This document shows, piece after piece, positions 17,642 through 26,386 of a stretch of 64,000 bases of DNA. Position 1 is the first letter of the stretch, and the number at the start of each line of letters is the position of its first letter. The notes below the pieces were generated by a model. It made no database searches. It was not told where the DNA came from and saw only the letters and a program-made list of their open reading frames with translations. Origin of the DNA: Acidimicrobiales bacterium (GTDB lineage Bacteria; Actinomycetota; Acidimicrobiia; Acidimicrobiales; Poriferisodalaceae); contig JAWKIQ010000003.1 of the NCBI GenBank assembly GCA_041394185.1, positions 496,001-560,000 of the forward strand, in the 5' to 3' direction. The translations under genes were made by a program, and so were the position numbers.

Positions 17642-18426
17642 GAAGCCCAGCGCTTGCGGCGCTTGTAATGCTTGACGTCCCTGAAGGATTTCTTCTCGCC
17701 CTCATCACCGTGAAGGCCGAGGTAGAACTCCTGGACATCTTCGTCGGCCAGGAGCTTCTTGGCGTCGCCGTCCATGACGACCTTGCCGTTCTCCATGATG
17801 TAGCCGTAGTTGGCGATGGAGAGGGCCATGATTGCGTTTTGTTCGATCAGCAGGACGCTGGTGCCCTGCTTGTTGATTTCGACGATGACGTCGCGGACCT
17901 GTTCGACCAACAGCGGCGCAAGGCCCAGGGAGGGCTCGTCGAGGATCAGCAGCTTGGGTTCGGCCATGAGAGCACGACCGATGGCCAACATCTGCTGCTC
18001 GCCGCCCGACAGGTAACCGGCCACCTGAGTGTGACGCTCTTTGAGGCGGGGGAACAGTTCCATTACCCGCTCGTAGTTGGCCGACTCGTTGGCACGGTTG
18101 GTATAGGCCCCGGTTGCGAGGTTCTCGTCGACGGTCAGCTCGCCGAAGATGCGGCGGCCTTCCATGACCTGGGAGATACCGGCCTTGACGATGGCGGCGG
18201 GGTTCGAGTGGGTTATGTCGACCCCGTTCCAGGTGACATGGCCCTTCGTGGCCTTGCCCTCGTGGACGTCTAGAAGCCCGGTAATGGCCCGAGCGGTGGT
18301 GGTCTTGCCTGCACCGTTTGAACCGAGAAGCGCCACGACATGACCGTCGGGCACCTCGATCGACAGGCCGCGCAGAACGAGAATGACCTCGTTGTAGACG
18401 ACCTCGAGGTTTGCCAGTTGGAGCAT
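17638..18426 (-). CDS. livF: branched-chain-type ABC transporter ATP-binding protein
   Basis: 262 residues. Walker A is GSNGAGKT, the signature is LSGGEQQMLAIGRALM, Walker B is LLILDEPSLGLAP, and the switch His is replaced by Gln (LLIEQNA), which is normal for LivF. The C terminus (residues 240-262) is a strongly basic tail (RDVKHYKRRKRWAS) beyond the usual end. It is separated from livK by 94 bp that hold a strong hairpin, so its expression may be lower than that of the binding protein. Confidence 0.93.
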   Translation of the reverse strand: MLQLANLEVVYNEVILVLRGLSIEVPDGHVVALLGSNGAGKTTTARAITGLLDVHEGKATKGHVTWNGVDITHSNPAAIVKAGISQVMEGRRIFGELTVDENLATGAYTNRANESANYERVMELFPRLKERHTQVAGYLSGGEQQMLAIGRALMAEPKLLILDEPSLGLAPLLVEQVRDVIVEINKQGTSVLLIEQNAIMALSIANYGYIMENGKVVMDGDAKKLLADEDVQEFYLGLHGDEGEKKSFRDVKHYKRRKRWAS

Positions 18427-18467
18427 TTTGGTGAGAGTGCTTTCGGTGCTTGAACGGACAGGCGGTG

Positions 18468-18509
18468 CGATAGGGGCCGGGGCGAACGAACGCCCCGGCC
18501 CGACTATCG
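18468..18509 (-). terminator. strong hairpin between livK and livF
   Basis: A perfect 11-bp GC stem (18474-18484 with 18491-18501, loop AACGAA) is extended by six more pairs (18468-18473 with 18504-18509) across a 2-nt bulge. It begins 11 nt after the livK stop. There is no U-tract, so it may act as an attenuator or as a 3' stabiliser of the livK mRNA rather than as a classical terminator. Confidence 0.65.
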
Positions 18510-18520
18510 GCTAGTTGGTG

Positions 18521-19969
18521 CTACGAGGCCGGCTCGATGCAGGGGCCGTCGAAGACATAGCTGCCTGCAACGGATCCCATGTAGTCGATCTCGAGCGGAA
18601 CGATGCCGGTGCCACCCGGATTATCGGCGGTGACCTGGTTCATCGGGATGACGTTGAACTGGGTCAGGTCGACGTCATAGATCCAGGTCGAGCGAACGAC
18701 GGCTTCGTTGTAGTCCGGCGGCCACGACTGGTTGGCCGACAGACCCTGGAAGTCGACGGTGAGGCCCGAGTTGGCCAGCTCGACCAGCTTCTCCCTGGTG
18801 AGTTCACCTTCGTCGATCGCGGCACGGATGAGCGTTTCGGCCATCATGCCCTCGATCCAACCGGTGGTGTACACGTCGGAGATGTTCAGGTCGGGACGAC
18901 GAGCGATCATCTCGGCCATCAGGGTCTCCATGCCCGGAACATCAGCGGCCCAAGGTGCCTGGTAGAACGACTGGTAGTAGTACTGGTCGAACTCTTCGGC
19001 GAAGTCGCTGGTGAGGTGCACGGGGTAGCTGAACGTCGGGCTGTTGCCGGACCAGTAGGCGTCGAAGCCCTGGCTGACGGCCTGGCCGAAGATGTCGAGC
19101 AGCTCGCCTGGGGTGATGGTCGTCCACACCATGGTGGCGCCCGAGCCCACAAGGCTGGCCACAACGCCGGTGCGGTCGTCGCCGGCTACCTGGCCGGTGC
19201 CGTCGTACACGATCTCGATGCCCAGTTCGGCAGCGGCGATGGCAGCGCCGGCAGCGCCGTCTTCGCCGTACTCACCCGGACGGCTGAGGATGGCCAGCTT
19301 GGCCTCCTTGCCTTCGCTCTCGACCTTGTCCTTCAGCCACTCGACGCCGTTGATCGACTCGATGCAGTAGGTGGCCTGCTTCTCGAGAACGGCAGCGCCG
19401 ATCTCGGGATCTGGCCACAGCGACGCCCAGCTGAGCGGAATCAGCAGGAGGTTGTCCTCGATTGCCTGCTCGGCAACGGCAGCGGTGATCGGAGAACCGG
19501 TGTTCTCGGTGATCATCAAGACGCCGTCGGCGCCTTCCTGAGCCATCTCCTCGTAGTTCTGGATGCCCTTGTCGGTGGCGTAGCCCGAGTCGATCACAAC
19601 GGTCTCGACGGTGAAGCCCTTGTAACCGCCGTTCTCGTTGAAGACCTCCCAGTAGACCTCCTGGCCTTCGACGATCTCGGAGACGAGAGCGGCGAAGGGG
19701 CCCGAGAGGTCGGCGTTGAGGCCGACGCGGATGACGTTGCCATCGACGCCATCGCCGGTGACTACCTCCATGGCGTCGCCGCCATCGTCGGACGAGCCGC
19801 CGTCGTCGCTGGAGCCGCCGTCGTCGCTGGAGCCGCCGTCGTCGGACGAGCCACCATCGGCTGTTGTATCGGTGCCGCCGTCATCGCTGCTGTCATCGCT
19901 GTCACCGCAAGCTGCGGCGATCATCGAGAACGCGAGCAACATGGCAAGCAGCCATCGCATTCTTCGCAT
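18521..19969 (-). CDS. livK: Liv-type substrate-binding lipoprotein
   Basis: 482 residues. The signal peptide ends in a lipobox (MIAAAC, Cys at about residue 21). An Asp/Ser/Gly-rich linker (about 22-65) leads to a periplasmic-binding type I domain (VIRVGLNADLSGPFA). AGGAGG lies 6 nt before the ATG at 19969, a strong start. The protein would be tethered to the outer face of the membrane and pass ligand to LivH/LivM. Its larger size and the adjacent acyl-CoA ligase suggest a carboxylic acid ligand rather than plain leucine, but this is an inference. It is flanked by two hairpins. Confidence 0.92.
   Translation of the reverse strand: MRRMRWLLAMLLAFSMIAAACGDSDDSSDDGGTDTTADGGSSDDGGSSDDGGSSDDGGSSDDGGDAMEVVTGDGVDGNVIRVGLNADLSGPFAALVSEIVEGQEVYWEVFNENGGYKGFTVETVVIDSGYATDKGIQNYEEMAQEGADGVLMITENTGSPITAAVAEQAIEDNLLLIPLSWASLWPDPEIGAAVLEKQATYCIESINGVEWLKDKVESEGKEAKLAILSRPGEYGEDGAAGAAIAAAELGIEIVYDGTGQVAGDDRTGVVASLVGSGATMVWTTITPGELLDIFGQAVSQGFDAYWSGNSPTFSYPVHLTSDFAEEFDQYYYQSFYQAPWAADVPGMETLMAEMIARRPDLNISDVYTTGWIEGMMAETLIRAAIDEGELTREKLVELANSGLTVDFQGLSANQSWPPDYNEAVVRSTWIYDVDLTQFNVIPMNQVTADNPGGTGIVPLEIDYMGSVAGSYVFDGPCIEPAS
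19781..19852 (-). repeat. four 18-bp tandem units in the livK linker
   Basis: Four adjacent 18-bp units (19781, 19799, 19817 and 19835), nearly identical, encode repeated GGSSDD blocks just after the lipid-anchored cysteine. They form a flexible acidic linker. Copy number is likely to vary between strains by slippage. Confidence 0.85.
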
Positions 19970-20031
19970 TTGTACCCTCCTGAGGTGTGGTGGTCGTGGC
20001 GGCACCAGGATGGCGCCAGCACGCTTGTTGT

Positions 20032-20053
20032 CTCGGGCCTGGCTAGGCCCGAG
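20032..20053 (-). terminator. hairpin between livM and livK
   Basis: A perfect 9-bp inverted repeat (ctcgggcct / aggcccgag) with a 4-nt loop lies 45 nt after the livM stop and 62 nt before the livK start. There is no U-tract. With the 18468-18509 hairpin it brackets livK, as expected for segmental mRNA stabilisation or attenuation. Confidence 0.55.
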
Positions 20054-20098
20054 TCGATCTGTACGCGACCTTACAGCCGGTGTCCGGTCTGCTGGTCG

Positions 20099-21400
20099 TC
20101 AGTAGCTGAATGGCCAGGTCTTCCAGTAGTTGCGAACCTTCAGCCAAATGCCATAGAGGCCTAGCGGTTCGAAGATCATGAACACGATTATCAAGACGCC
20201 GTAGATGACGAAGTTCCACCAGAACACGCTCATCGGCCAACCGGGTGCAGCGGCACCTGTGGCGATAGCACCGAAATCTCCGCTTCCCGAGGTCAACAGC
20301 AGGTTGGCGATCCAGCTTGCCGGCCCGCTTCCGTCGAGCTGGTCGATGAGCCACTCGGTGAAGGTCTCGACGATGTCGGGGATCAGCTCTACGAACACGG
20401 TTCCCAGCAGGGTGCCCGCCATCGTGCCGGCACCACCGATCAGCAGAATTGCGATGAAGTCGACCGACAAGAACAACGAGTAGTCGACTGGCGACGAGCG
20501 TCCGTTGTACGACGCCCACAGCGCTCCGCCGATGCCGGCGTATGCCGAGCTGATGGCGAAGGCGATTCGCTTGTACTTGAACTCGGGGACGCCCATGACC
20601 TCGGCAGCGATGTCACGGTCTCGGATGGCCTGCAGCGCCCGGCCCGTTCGCGAGCGGATCAGGTTCTTGGACAGCAGGGCGAAGAACACCAGCAACCCCA
20701 TCAGCAAGAACAGCTGTTTTTGCTCTTCGCTGAGGTGTATCAGGCCAAACCACTTGCCGTCGTCGGTGAAGGCGATGAGCGGGTCTTCTTCCTTCCACAG
20801 CTTGAAGTCGAGGGTGGGCCACTTGCGGCCAGACTCGAAGTCGCCTGCGTACTCGGGGAACATGCGCCCCAGGTGCAGGCCGATGAACACCAGGCCGACA
20901 GTGGCGATGGCCAGGTATAGGCCTCGCACCTTGACCGCGGCGGGGGCAACGATGAGGCCGACCAAGGCCGCCCCGATACCTGCCGCCGGCAGCCAGATCC
21001 AGATGGGCAGGTTGAGGCCACACTGGCCTGCCTTTTCGAGCAGGCCGAGCTCGTCGTGCCAAGGCACGCATGCCTTGATGCCGTCGCCGTCGCCGCCCAA
21101 GGCCACCGCCGTGTAGGCGCCCGTGCCCATGAAGAAGGCGTGCCCAAGCGACACCTGGCCGGCGACACCCACGAGGATGTTGAAGCCCAGGGCGGCAATG
21201 GCCAGGGGCATCATGTTGCTGATGGGGTCGATCCAGCGGTTGCCCAGGAAGAAGGCGGGCACGTTGTCGAAGAATGCGAAGCCGAGCGTGGCCAGAACAC
21301 AGCCGACAGCCAAAAAGCTGACAGCCCCCCGCTGGAACCAGGTTGGGAAGATCGCAGCGTCCTGCTCGTAGGTCGTACGAAGGAGTGGTCGTCTCAGCAT
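20099..21400 (-). CDS. livM: branched-chain-type ABC transporter permease LivM
   Basis: 433 residues with about ten membrane segments. The LivM signatures are ALGFNILVGVAGQVSLGHAFFMGTGAYTA in the first half and the EAA-like SRTGRALQAIRDRDIAAEVMG in the second. The ATG is 4 bp after the livH stop, so it is coupled to livH. It forms the membrane channel with LivH. An extra soluble loop (about residues 105-125, with two Cys in KACVPWHDE...GQCGLN) is longer than in typical LivM. Confidence 0.93.
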   Translation of the reverse strand: MLRRPLLRTTYEQDAAIFPTWFQRGAVSFLAVGCVLATLGFAFFDNVPAFFLGNRWIDPISNMMPLAIAALGFNILVGVAGQVSLGHAFFMGTGAYTAVALGGDGDGIKACVPWHDELGLLEKAGQCGLNLPIWIWLPAAGIGAALVGLIVAPAAVKVRGLYLAIATVGLVFIGLHLGRMFPEYAGDFESGRKWPTLDFKLWKEEDPLIAFTDDGKWFGLIHLSEEQKQLFLLMGLLVFFALLSKNLIRSRTGRALQAIRDRDIAAEVMGVPEFKYKRIAFAISSAYAGIGGALWASYNGRSSPVDYSLFLSVDFIAILLIGGAGTMAGTLLGTVFVELIPDIVETFTEWLIDQLDGSGPASWIANLLLTSGSGDFGAIATGAAAPGWPMSVFWWNFVIYGVLIIVFMIFEPLGLYGIWLKVRNYWKTWPFSY

Positions 21401-21404
21401 TGGA

Positions 21405-22409
21405 TCAGACCCTCCGAATCTCAGGCGTTCCGAACAGGCCGAATGGCCTGACGATCAGGACGATCATCATGACGATGTAGGGCACGATGGTCGAGTAACC
21501 GGGGCCAAGGGTGCTTCCGTAGTCGGCCAGGTACTGGCCGGCGAACACCTCGGCCGCAGCGATCATCAAGCCGCCATAGACGGCGCCGATGACCGAGTCG
21601 AGGCCGCCCAACACGATCACGGGCAACACTCGGAACGCCAGGATGGGGTGAACCTCCTGGCTGACGCTGCCACCTGGCGGGAACGGTGCCATGCCGTAGA
21701 CGATGCCGCCCAAGGCGGCCAAGGCCACACCGAGCGCCCATGCGATGGCAAATACGCGCCCCACGTCGATGCCCTGGGCCATGGCGGCCTCTTGGTCGAA
21801 CGCAACGGCCCTCATCGCCACGCCGAGACGCGACCGGTAGAACAGCACCACAGCCACGCCGGCAACCGCCGCGAAGATCATCGCTGCGACGTAGGACTTC
21901 GGCACGATTGCGCCCGCTACCTCCCACGATTCTGCACCCCACGGCACGTTCAACGAGCGGCCGGTCAGGGCGGTGGCGTCGAGGTTGAATGGCCTGATGG
22001 CCAGCTCGACGCCCAGGGTGATGACCGCCATGGCGAATAGGGGTTGTCCGACCATGGGCCTGATGGCGATGCGTTCGACCACCAGGCCGATCAGCGCAGC
22101 GATGAGCAGGGCCAAGCCGACGTTCAGCAGCCATTGCGGAATGCCGGGGGTGACACCCTCGTCAGGTGCCAGCGGATTCGACAGCGGCAAGAACGGCAGG
22201 CCGCCATCTGCGACCAGGATGGTGAGCACCATCGCACCGGTCATCGATAGGGCGCCGGCGGCGAAGTTGAGCACCTGCGTGCCCTTGAAGATGATGACGA
22301 AGCCAAGTCCCATGATCATGTAGACGCAGCCGAGGGCGACCGCCTTGACCAGCGTCTGTAGGAACGTGGCCCCGGTGCCCGCCTGGGCGAGCATGCCGAG
22401 GGTGCTCAT
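21405..22409 (-). CDS. livH: branched-chain-type ABC transporter permease LivH
   Basis: 334 residues with about eight membrane segments. Family motifs are GLGFVIIFKGTQVLNFAAG near the N terminus, the EAA-type loop RAVAFDQEAAMAQGIDVGRV, and VLGGLDSVIGAVYGG near the C terminus. The ATG overlaps the stop of the acyl-CoA ligase gene by 4 bp (ATGA), so the ligase and permease are translationally coupled. Confidence 0.93.
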   Translation of the reverse strand: MSTLGMLAQAGTGATFLQTLVKAVALGCVYMIMGLGFVIIFKGTQVLNFAAGALSMTGAMVLTILVADGGLPFLPLSNPLAPDEGVTPGIPQWLLNVGLALLIAALIGLVVERIAIRPMVGQPLFAMAVITLGVELAIRPFNLDATALTGRSLNVPWGAESWEVAGAIVPKSYVAAMIFAAVAGVAVVLFYRSRLGVAMRAVAFDQEAAMAQGIDVGRVFAIAWALGVALAALGGIVYGMAPFPPGGSVSQEVHPILAFRVLPVIVLGGLDSVIGAVYGGLMIAAAEVFAGQYLADYGSTLGPGYSTIVPYIVMMIVLIVRPFGLFGTPEIRRV

Positions 22410-24274
22410 TTATACATTTCCTCCACGAGGTCGCCGAACATCTCCATCATCGAGCTGCGCTTTATCTTCTGGGTCGCCGTCAGCTCGCCGTCTTCGTGAT
22501 CGAGCTCCTTGGGCAGGAGCTTGAACTTGCGTACGTTCTCGACCCGGGCGAACTTCTCGTTCGTCTCGTCCACGACCTTTTGGATCAGCTCGATGACCTC
22601 GGGCTTCTCGGACAGGTCGCGGTAGGTCGTGTAGGGGATGCTCTGACGCAGGGCCCAGTTGCCCACGGTCTCGAGCTCTATTCCGATGAGTGCAGACAGG
22701 TACTTGCGCCCGTCGCCGATGACCATCGCCTCCTTGACGTAGGGCGAGGTCTTCAGGCTGTTCTCGATCTCGGATGGCGAGATGTTCTTGCCGCCCGACG
22801 TGATGATGATGTGCTTGATGCGGTCGATGATGCGCACGTGGGTACCGTCGACCCACTCGCCGACATCTCCGGTCATGAGCCAGCCGTCGTCGGTCATGGT
22901 CTCGGCCGTCTTGTCGGGCTTGTTCCAGTAACCGGCGAACACACCATCGTGTTTGCACTGGATCTCGCCGGTCTCGGGGTCGAGGCGCAGCTCGGTGCCG
23001 GGGTAGGGCTCACCGACGGTGCCCAGCTTGAGACGACCCGGGAAGTTGCAGGTGGCCACGGCCGAGTTCTCGGTCATGCCGTAGAGCTCGAAGACAGGCA
23101 CGCCGATGCCCATGAAGAACTCGAGCACCTCTGGGGCGATTGGTGCCGCGCCGGTTCCGGCGTGACGCACATACCTGAGGCCGATTCGCTCGCGCATCGA
23201 GCGGAACACCAGTACGAAGCCGATGGCAGCCAGGATGCGGCTACCAAACGTGTGCTCGCCGCCGTTTTGCACCTTGGTGCGGCCCACCTTCTTGGCAAGG
23301 GCGTTGCCGAAGTTGAGCCACAGTCGCTTGAAGCGGCTGGCGTCTGCACCCTTGATGAGCGCCGTAGCGTGGAGGCGCTCCCAGATGCGGGGCACGGCGA
23401 AGAACAGCGTGGGCTGCACCTCGCGCAGGTTCAGCGCCACCGTGTCGATGGACTCTGCGAAGTTGAGGCAAGGGCCGTTGCCGACCATCGTCCAGGTCGA
23501 GAACACCCGCTCTGCCACGTGACACAGCGGCAGGTAGGTGACGATCAGATCCTTTTGATTGGGCGGGGTGCCATCGGGCATCCGGCCCTCGATGTTGATG
23601 ATCTTCTCGATTGCGAACGCGGCGTTCTTGTTGGTGAGCATCGCACCCTTGGGAGGCCCGGTGGTGCCCGACGTGTAGACCAGCGTCATGATGTCGTCGT
23701 CGGTGGCCTCGGCCATGCGGGTGTCGACCGCGCCCGGGTTGGCCGCCCTGTGCTCGCGACCCATCTCGAGGAACGAGTCCCAGAACACGAGGCGCGGGTC
23801 GTCGTAGTCGCCGAAACCGCGCGGCTCGGTGAAGATGATCTTGCGGATGCACGAGGCGGTCTCGGCATCGACACTGAGCACCTTGTCGGCCTGCTCCTGG
23901 TCTTCGGCGAAGAACACGCAAGGCGTGCAGTCGCCGACCAGGTAGTCGACCTCTGCGGTGGGGTTCGTGGGATACAGACCGACGGTGACTCCGCGCACTG
24001 CCACCGTAGCCAGGTCGAGGATGACCCACTCGGGACGATCCTCGGAGTGGATCGCCACGCGATCGCCAGGCTCTACACCCAGGGCCAGCAGGCCGTGGGC
24101 AGCGGTCTCGATGAGGTCCCAGGTGCGCTCCCAGGTGTACTCCCGCCAGATGCCGAAGTCCTTTTCGCGCATGGCCACCGCTTCGGGTGTGCGAGTGGCC
24201 CAACCTTTCGCCATCGATGCGACCGTGCGGGCGCCAGTTCCGGTGCGTCCGGACTGCTCTTCGACGAGCGTCAC
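22406..24274 (-). CDS. fadD: long-chain-type acyl-CoA ligase (AMP-binding)
   Basis: 622 residues. The adenylation motifs are YTSGTTGPPKGAML, ELYGMTENSAVATCN, DGWLMTGDVGEW and the catalytic-Lys region KIKRSS near the C terminus. It activates a carboxylic acid to its CoA ester using ATP. The GTG start at 24274 follows AGGGGG. It heads the liv operon, so the acid imported by LivHMKFG is probably activated on entry (vectorial acylation). Length and motifs favour the long-chain/FAA1-type branch, but the chain length is not determined. Confidence 0.9.
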   Translation of the reverse strand: MTLVEEQSGRTGTGARTVASMAKGWATRTPEAVAMREKDFGIWREYTWERTWDLIETAAHGLLALGVEPGDRVAIHSEDRPEWVILDLATVAVRGVTVGLYPTNPTAEVDYLVGDCTPCVFFAEDQEQADKVLSVDAETASCIRKIIFTEPRGFGDYDDPRLVFWDSFLEMGREHRAANPGAVDTRMAEATDDDIMTLVYTSGTTGPPKGAMLTNKNAAFAIEKIINIEGRMPDGTPPNQKDLIVTYLPLCHVAERVFSTWTMVGNGPCLNFAESIDTVALNLREVQPTLFFAVPRIWERLHATALIKGADASRFKRLWLNFGNALAKKVGRTKVQNGGEHTFGSRILAAIGFVLVFRSMRERIGLRYVRHAGTGAAPIAPEVLEFFMGIGVPVFELYGMTENSAVATCNFPGRLKLGTVGEPYPGTELRLDPETGEIQCKHDGVFAGYWNKPDKTAETMTDDGWLMTGDVGEWVDGTHVRIIDRIKHIIITSGGKNISPSEIENSLKTSPYVKEAMVIGDGRKYLSALIGIELETVGNWALRQSIPYTTYRDLSEKPEVIELIQKVVDETNEKFARVENVRKFKLLPKELDHEDGELTATQKIKRSSMMEMFGDLVEEMYK

Positions 24275-24307
24275 ATTTCCCCCTGTAGATGGTCGGTGGC
24301 TTCAGTT

Positions 24308-24324
24308 ACCGACGTGGCGTCGGT
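24308..24324. promoter_or_regulatory. palindrome upstream of fadD, possible operator
   Basis: ACCGACG-TGG-CGTCGGT is a perfect 7-3-7 inverted repeat 34-50 bp upstream of the fadD start. The size and position fit a TetR- or MarR-type repressor site for the fadD-liv operon. It could also be part of an atpC 3' structure, but it is far from the atpC stop (about 75 bp). No cognate TetR gene is in the window. Confidence 0.4.
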
Positions 24325-24399
24325 CACACTGTTTGAGCGGGCCGTACCGTAGCCCACCTGACCGAGATCATCAATCCCCAAATGATCCCGGTGTAACGG

Positions 24400-24801
24400 T
24401 CAGTGAGCGTCGACGATCTCGCCCGCAGCAATCAGTCGTGTTTCGGCACGCTCGAGCGCAACCGCGGCCACCGAATCGTGTTCGTCGATGGCAAGGATGG
24501 CCTTGGCTCCGTCGCGCGCTGCACGGGCCCGCTCGACGTCGATGTCACCAGCGAGTTCGGCGATGTCGGACAGAACCGACACCGTGTTGTTGCTGACCTC
24601 GATGAAACCACCGTGCACGGCAGCCCTGATCGGCTCTGGGTTGTCGGTCGACCAGATCTGGACCACACCGATGGCCAAGGCACCGAGGAACGGAGCGTGG
24701 CCGTCCAGGAAGGCTATGTCCCCATCGAGGGTTCGGGTGAGCACCTGGGTTGCTTCACCAGACCACAACACCTGCTCTGGCGAGACGAGTTCTACGTTCA
24801 T
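24400..24801 (-). CDS. atpC: ATP synthase epsilon subunit
   Basis: 133 residues. The N-terminal beta-sandwich is typical (VELVSPEQVLWSGEA, GDIAFLDGHAPFLGAL), followed by a short two-helix tail. Epsilon couples gamma to the c-ring and can inhibit ATP hydrolysis. It is the last gene of the atp operon, 32 bp after atpD. The gap of 125 bp to fadD contains only weak repeats and the palindrome listed separately. Confidence 0.95.
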   Translation of the reverse strand: MNVELVSPEQVLWSGEATQVLTRTLDGDIAFLDGHAPFLGALAIGVVQIWSTDNPEPIRAAVHGGFIEVSNNTVSVLSDIAELAGDIDVERARAARDGAKAILAIDEHDSVAAVALERAETRLIAAGEIVDAH

Positions 24802-24833
24802 CGATTCTCTTCTCCGGACCCCCGAGGGGGACG

Positions 24834-26298
24834 TCAGGCGTTCTTCTGCAGTTCGGCGGCCTTGGCCATGGCAGACTCGGCGCCGCCGACCATGTAGAAG
24901 GCCTGCTCGGGCAGGTGGTCGAGCTCGCCGCTGACCAGAGCCTCGAACGACTCGATCGTCTCGTCGACCGGCGTGAAGATGCCGGCCTGGCCGGTGAACA
25001 CCTCGGCCACGAACATCGGCTGCGACAAGAAGCGCTGCACCTTGCGGGCACGGTCGACGGTGATGCGGTCCTCTTCTGAGAGTTCGTCGAGGCCGAGAAT
25101 GGCGATGATGTCCTGCAGCTCCTTGTAGCGCTGGAGAATCTCCTGCACACGGCGGGCTACGCGATAGTGACGGTCGCCGACGACGTCGGGCTGCAGGATC
25201 GTCGAGGTCGACGACAGCGGGTCGACGGCCGGATAGATACCAAGGGCCGCAATGTCACGGCTGAGCTCGGTAGTTCCGTCGAAGTGGGTGAACGAGGTGA
25301 ACGGTGCCGGGTCGGTGTAGTCGTCAGCGGGGACGTACACGGCCTGCAGCGAGGTGATCGACTTGCCGCGGGTCGAGGTGATGCGCTCCTGCAGGTCGCC
25401 CATCTCGTCGGCCAGTGTGGGCTGATAACCCACGGCCGATGGCATACGGCCGAGCAGGGTCGACACCTCGGAACCCGCCTGTACGAACCGGAAGATGTTG
25501 TCGATGAACAGCAGCACGTCCTGGCCCTGAACATCGCGGAAGTACTCGGCCATGGTGACGCCGGCCAGTGCAACACGCAGGCGCACGCCAGGGGGCTCGT
25601 CCATCTGACCGAACACAAGGGCGGCCTTGGACAACACGGTCGCGGCGTCTTCGCCGGCACCCATCTTGGCCTCGCCCATCTCGATGAACAGGTCGGTGCC
25701 CTCACGGGTGCGTTCGCCCACGCCGGCGAACACCGACACACCACCGTGGTTGGTGGCCACGCGGGTGATCATCTCCTGGATCAGAACGGTCTTGCCCACG
25801 CCGGCACCACCGAACAGACCGATTTTGCCGCCCTCCTTGTAAGGGGTGAGCAGGTCGATGACCTTGATACCGGTCTCGAACATCTTGGCCGAGGGCTCGA
25901 GGGCGTCGAACAGAGGTGCCGGGCGGTGAATCGGCCACCGCTCCTTGACCTGCACCGACTCGACCGGAACGTCGAGAGGCTCGCCGATTACGTTCCACAC
26001 GTGGCCCAGGGTTGCATCACCGACCGGAACCATGATGCCGGCGCCGGTGTTGGTGACCGGAGTGCCTCGGGTCAAACCGTCGGTCGGCTTGAGTGCGATC
26101 GCTCGGATGCGGCTGTGACCGATCTGCTGGGCCACCTCGGCCATGATCGTCGTCGACTCGCCGTCGACCACGACCTCGAACGAGCGCGGTGTTGATCTCG
26201 GGCAGCGCATGTTGTGGGAACTCGACGTCGATCACCGGACCGGCGATCGAGACGACCTTGCCCTGCTTGAGCGTGGGTGCTTCGTCGGTGACAGTCAT
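24834..26298 (-). CDS. atpD: ATP synthase beta subunit, apparent frameshift near the 5' end
   Basis: The catalytic F1 subunit. From residue about 30 onward it is intact: Walker A GGAGVGKT, GERTREG, and the C-terminal DELSEED motif. The start ATG at 26298 (MTVTDEAPTLKQGKVVSIAG, then DVEFPQHALPEINTA) is in a different frame from the rest (SFEVVVDGES and onward). The change of frame falls at about 26181-26187, at GCG-C-TCG on the coding strand. The total length of 1,465 nt is one base over a whole number of codons. A sequencing error, a true mutation or recoding are all possible; error is most likely in an essential gene. Confidence 0.85.
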
Positions 26299-26386
26299 GT
26301 CTGTGGTGTGCTCCTGGTTGGAGGGACGACCGGAGTCGTTTCCTGGCGTGGTCTGTTGGTTGTTGCGATCTGCAAGGCCCTGAGGC

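Noticed and set aside
18515..20164. Long plus-strand open frame (549 codons) opposite livK
   Set aside because: It is a GC-rich antisense frame. It has no domain, an unlikely composition, and lies fully opposite a well-supported gene.
16781..24274. Transport system specific for leucine/isoleucine/valine
   Set aside because: Liv names reflect homology. The coupled acyl-CoA ligase makes an acid substrate more likely, so no amino-acid specificity is claimed.
22496..24352. Plus-strand open frame of over 600 codons opposite fadD
   Set aside because: Antisense to a clear acyl-CoA ligase. High-GC genes with G/C at third positions commonly leave the opposite strand open.
24366..24387. Terminator after atpC (gatcat ... 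atgatc)
   Set aside because: Only 6 bp with a 10-nt loop, AT-rich and no U-tract, so the support is too weak.
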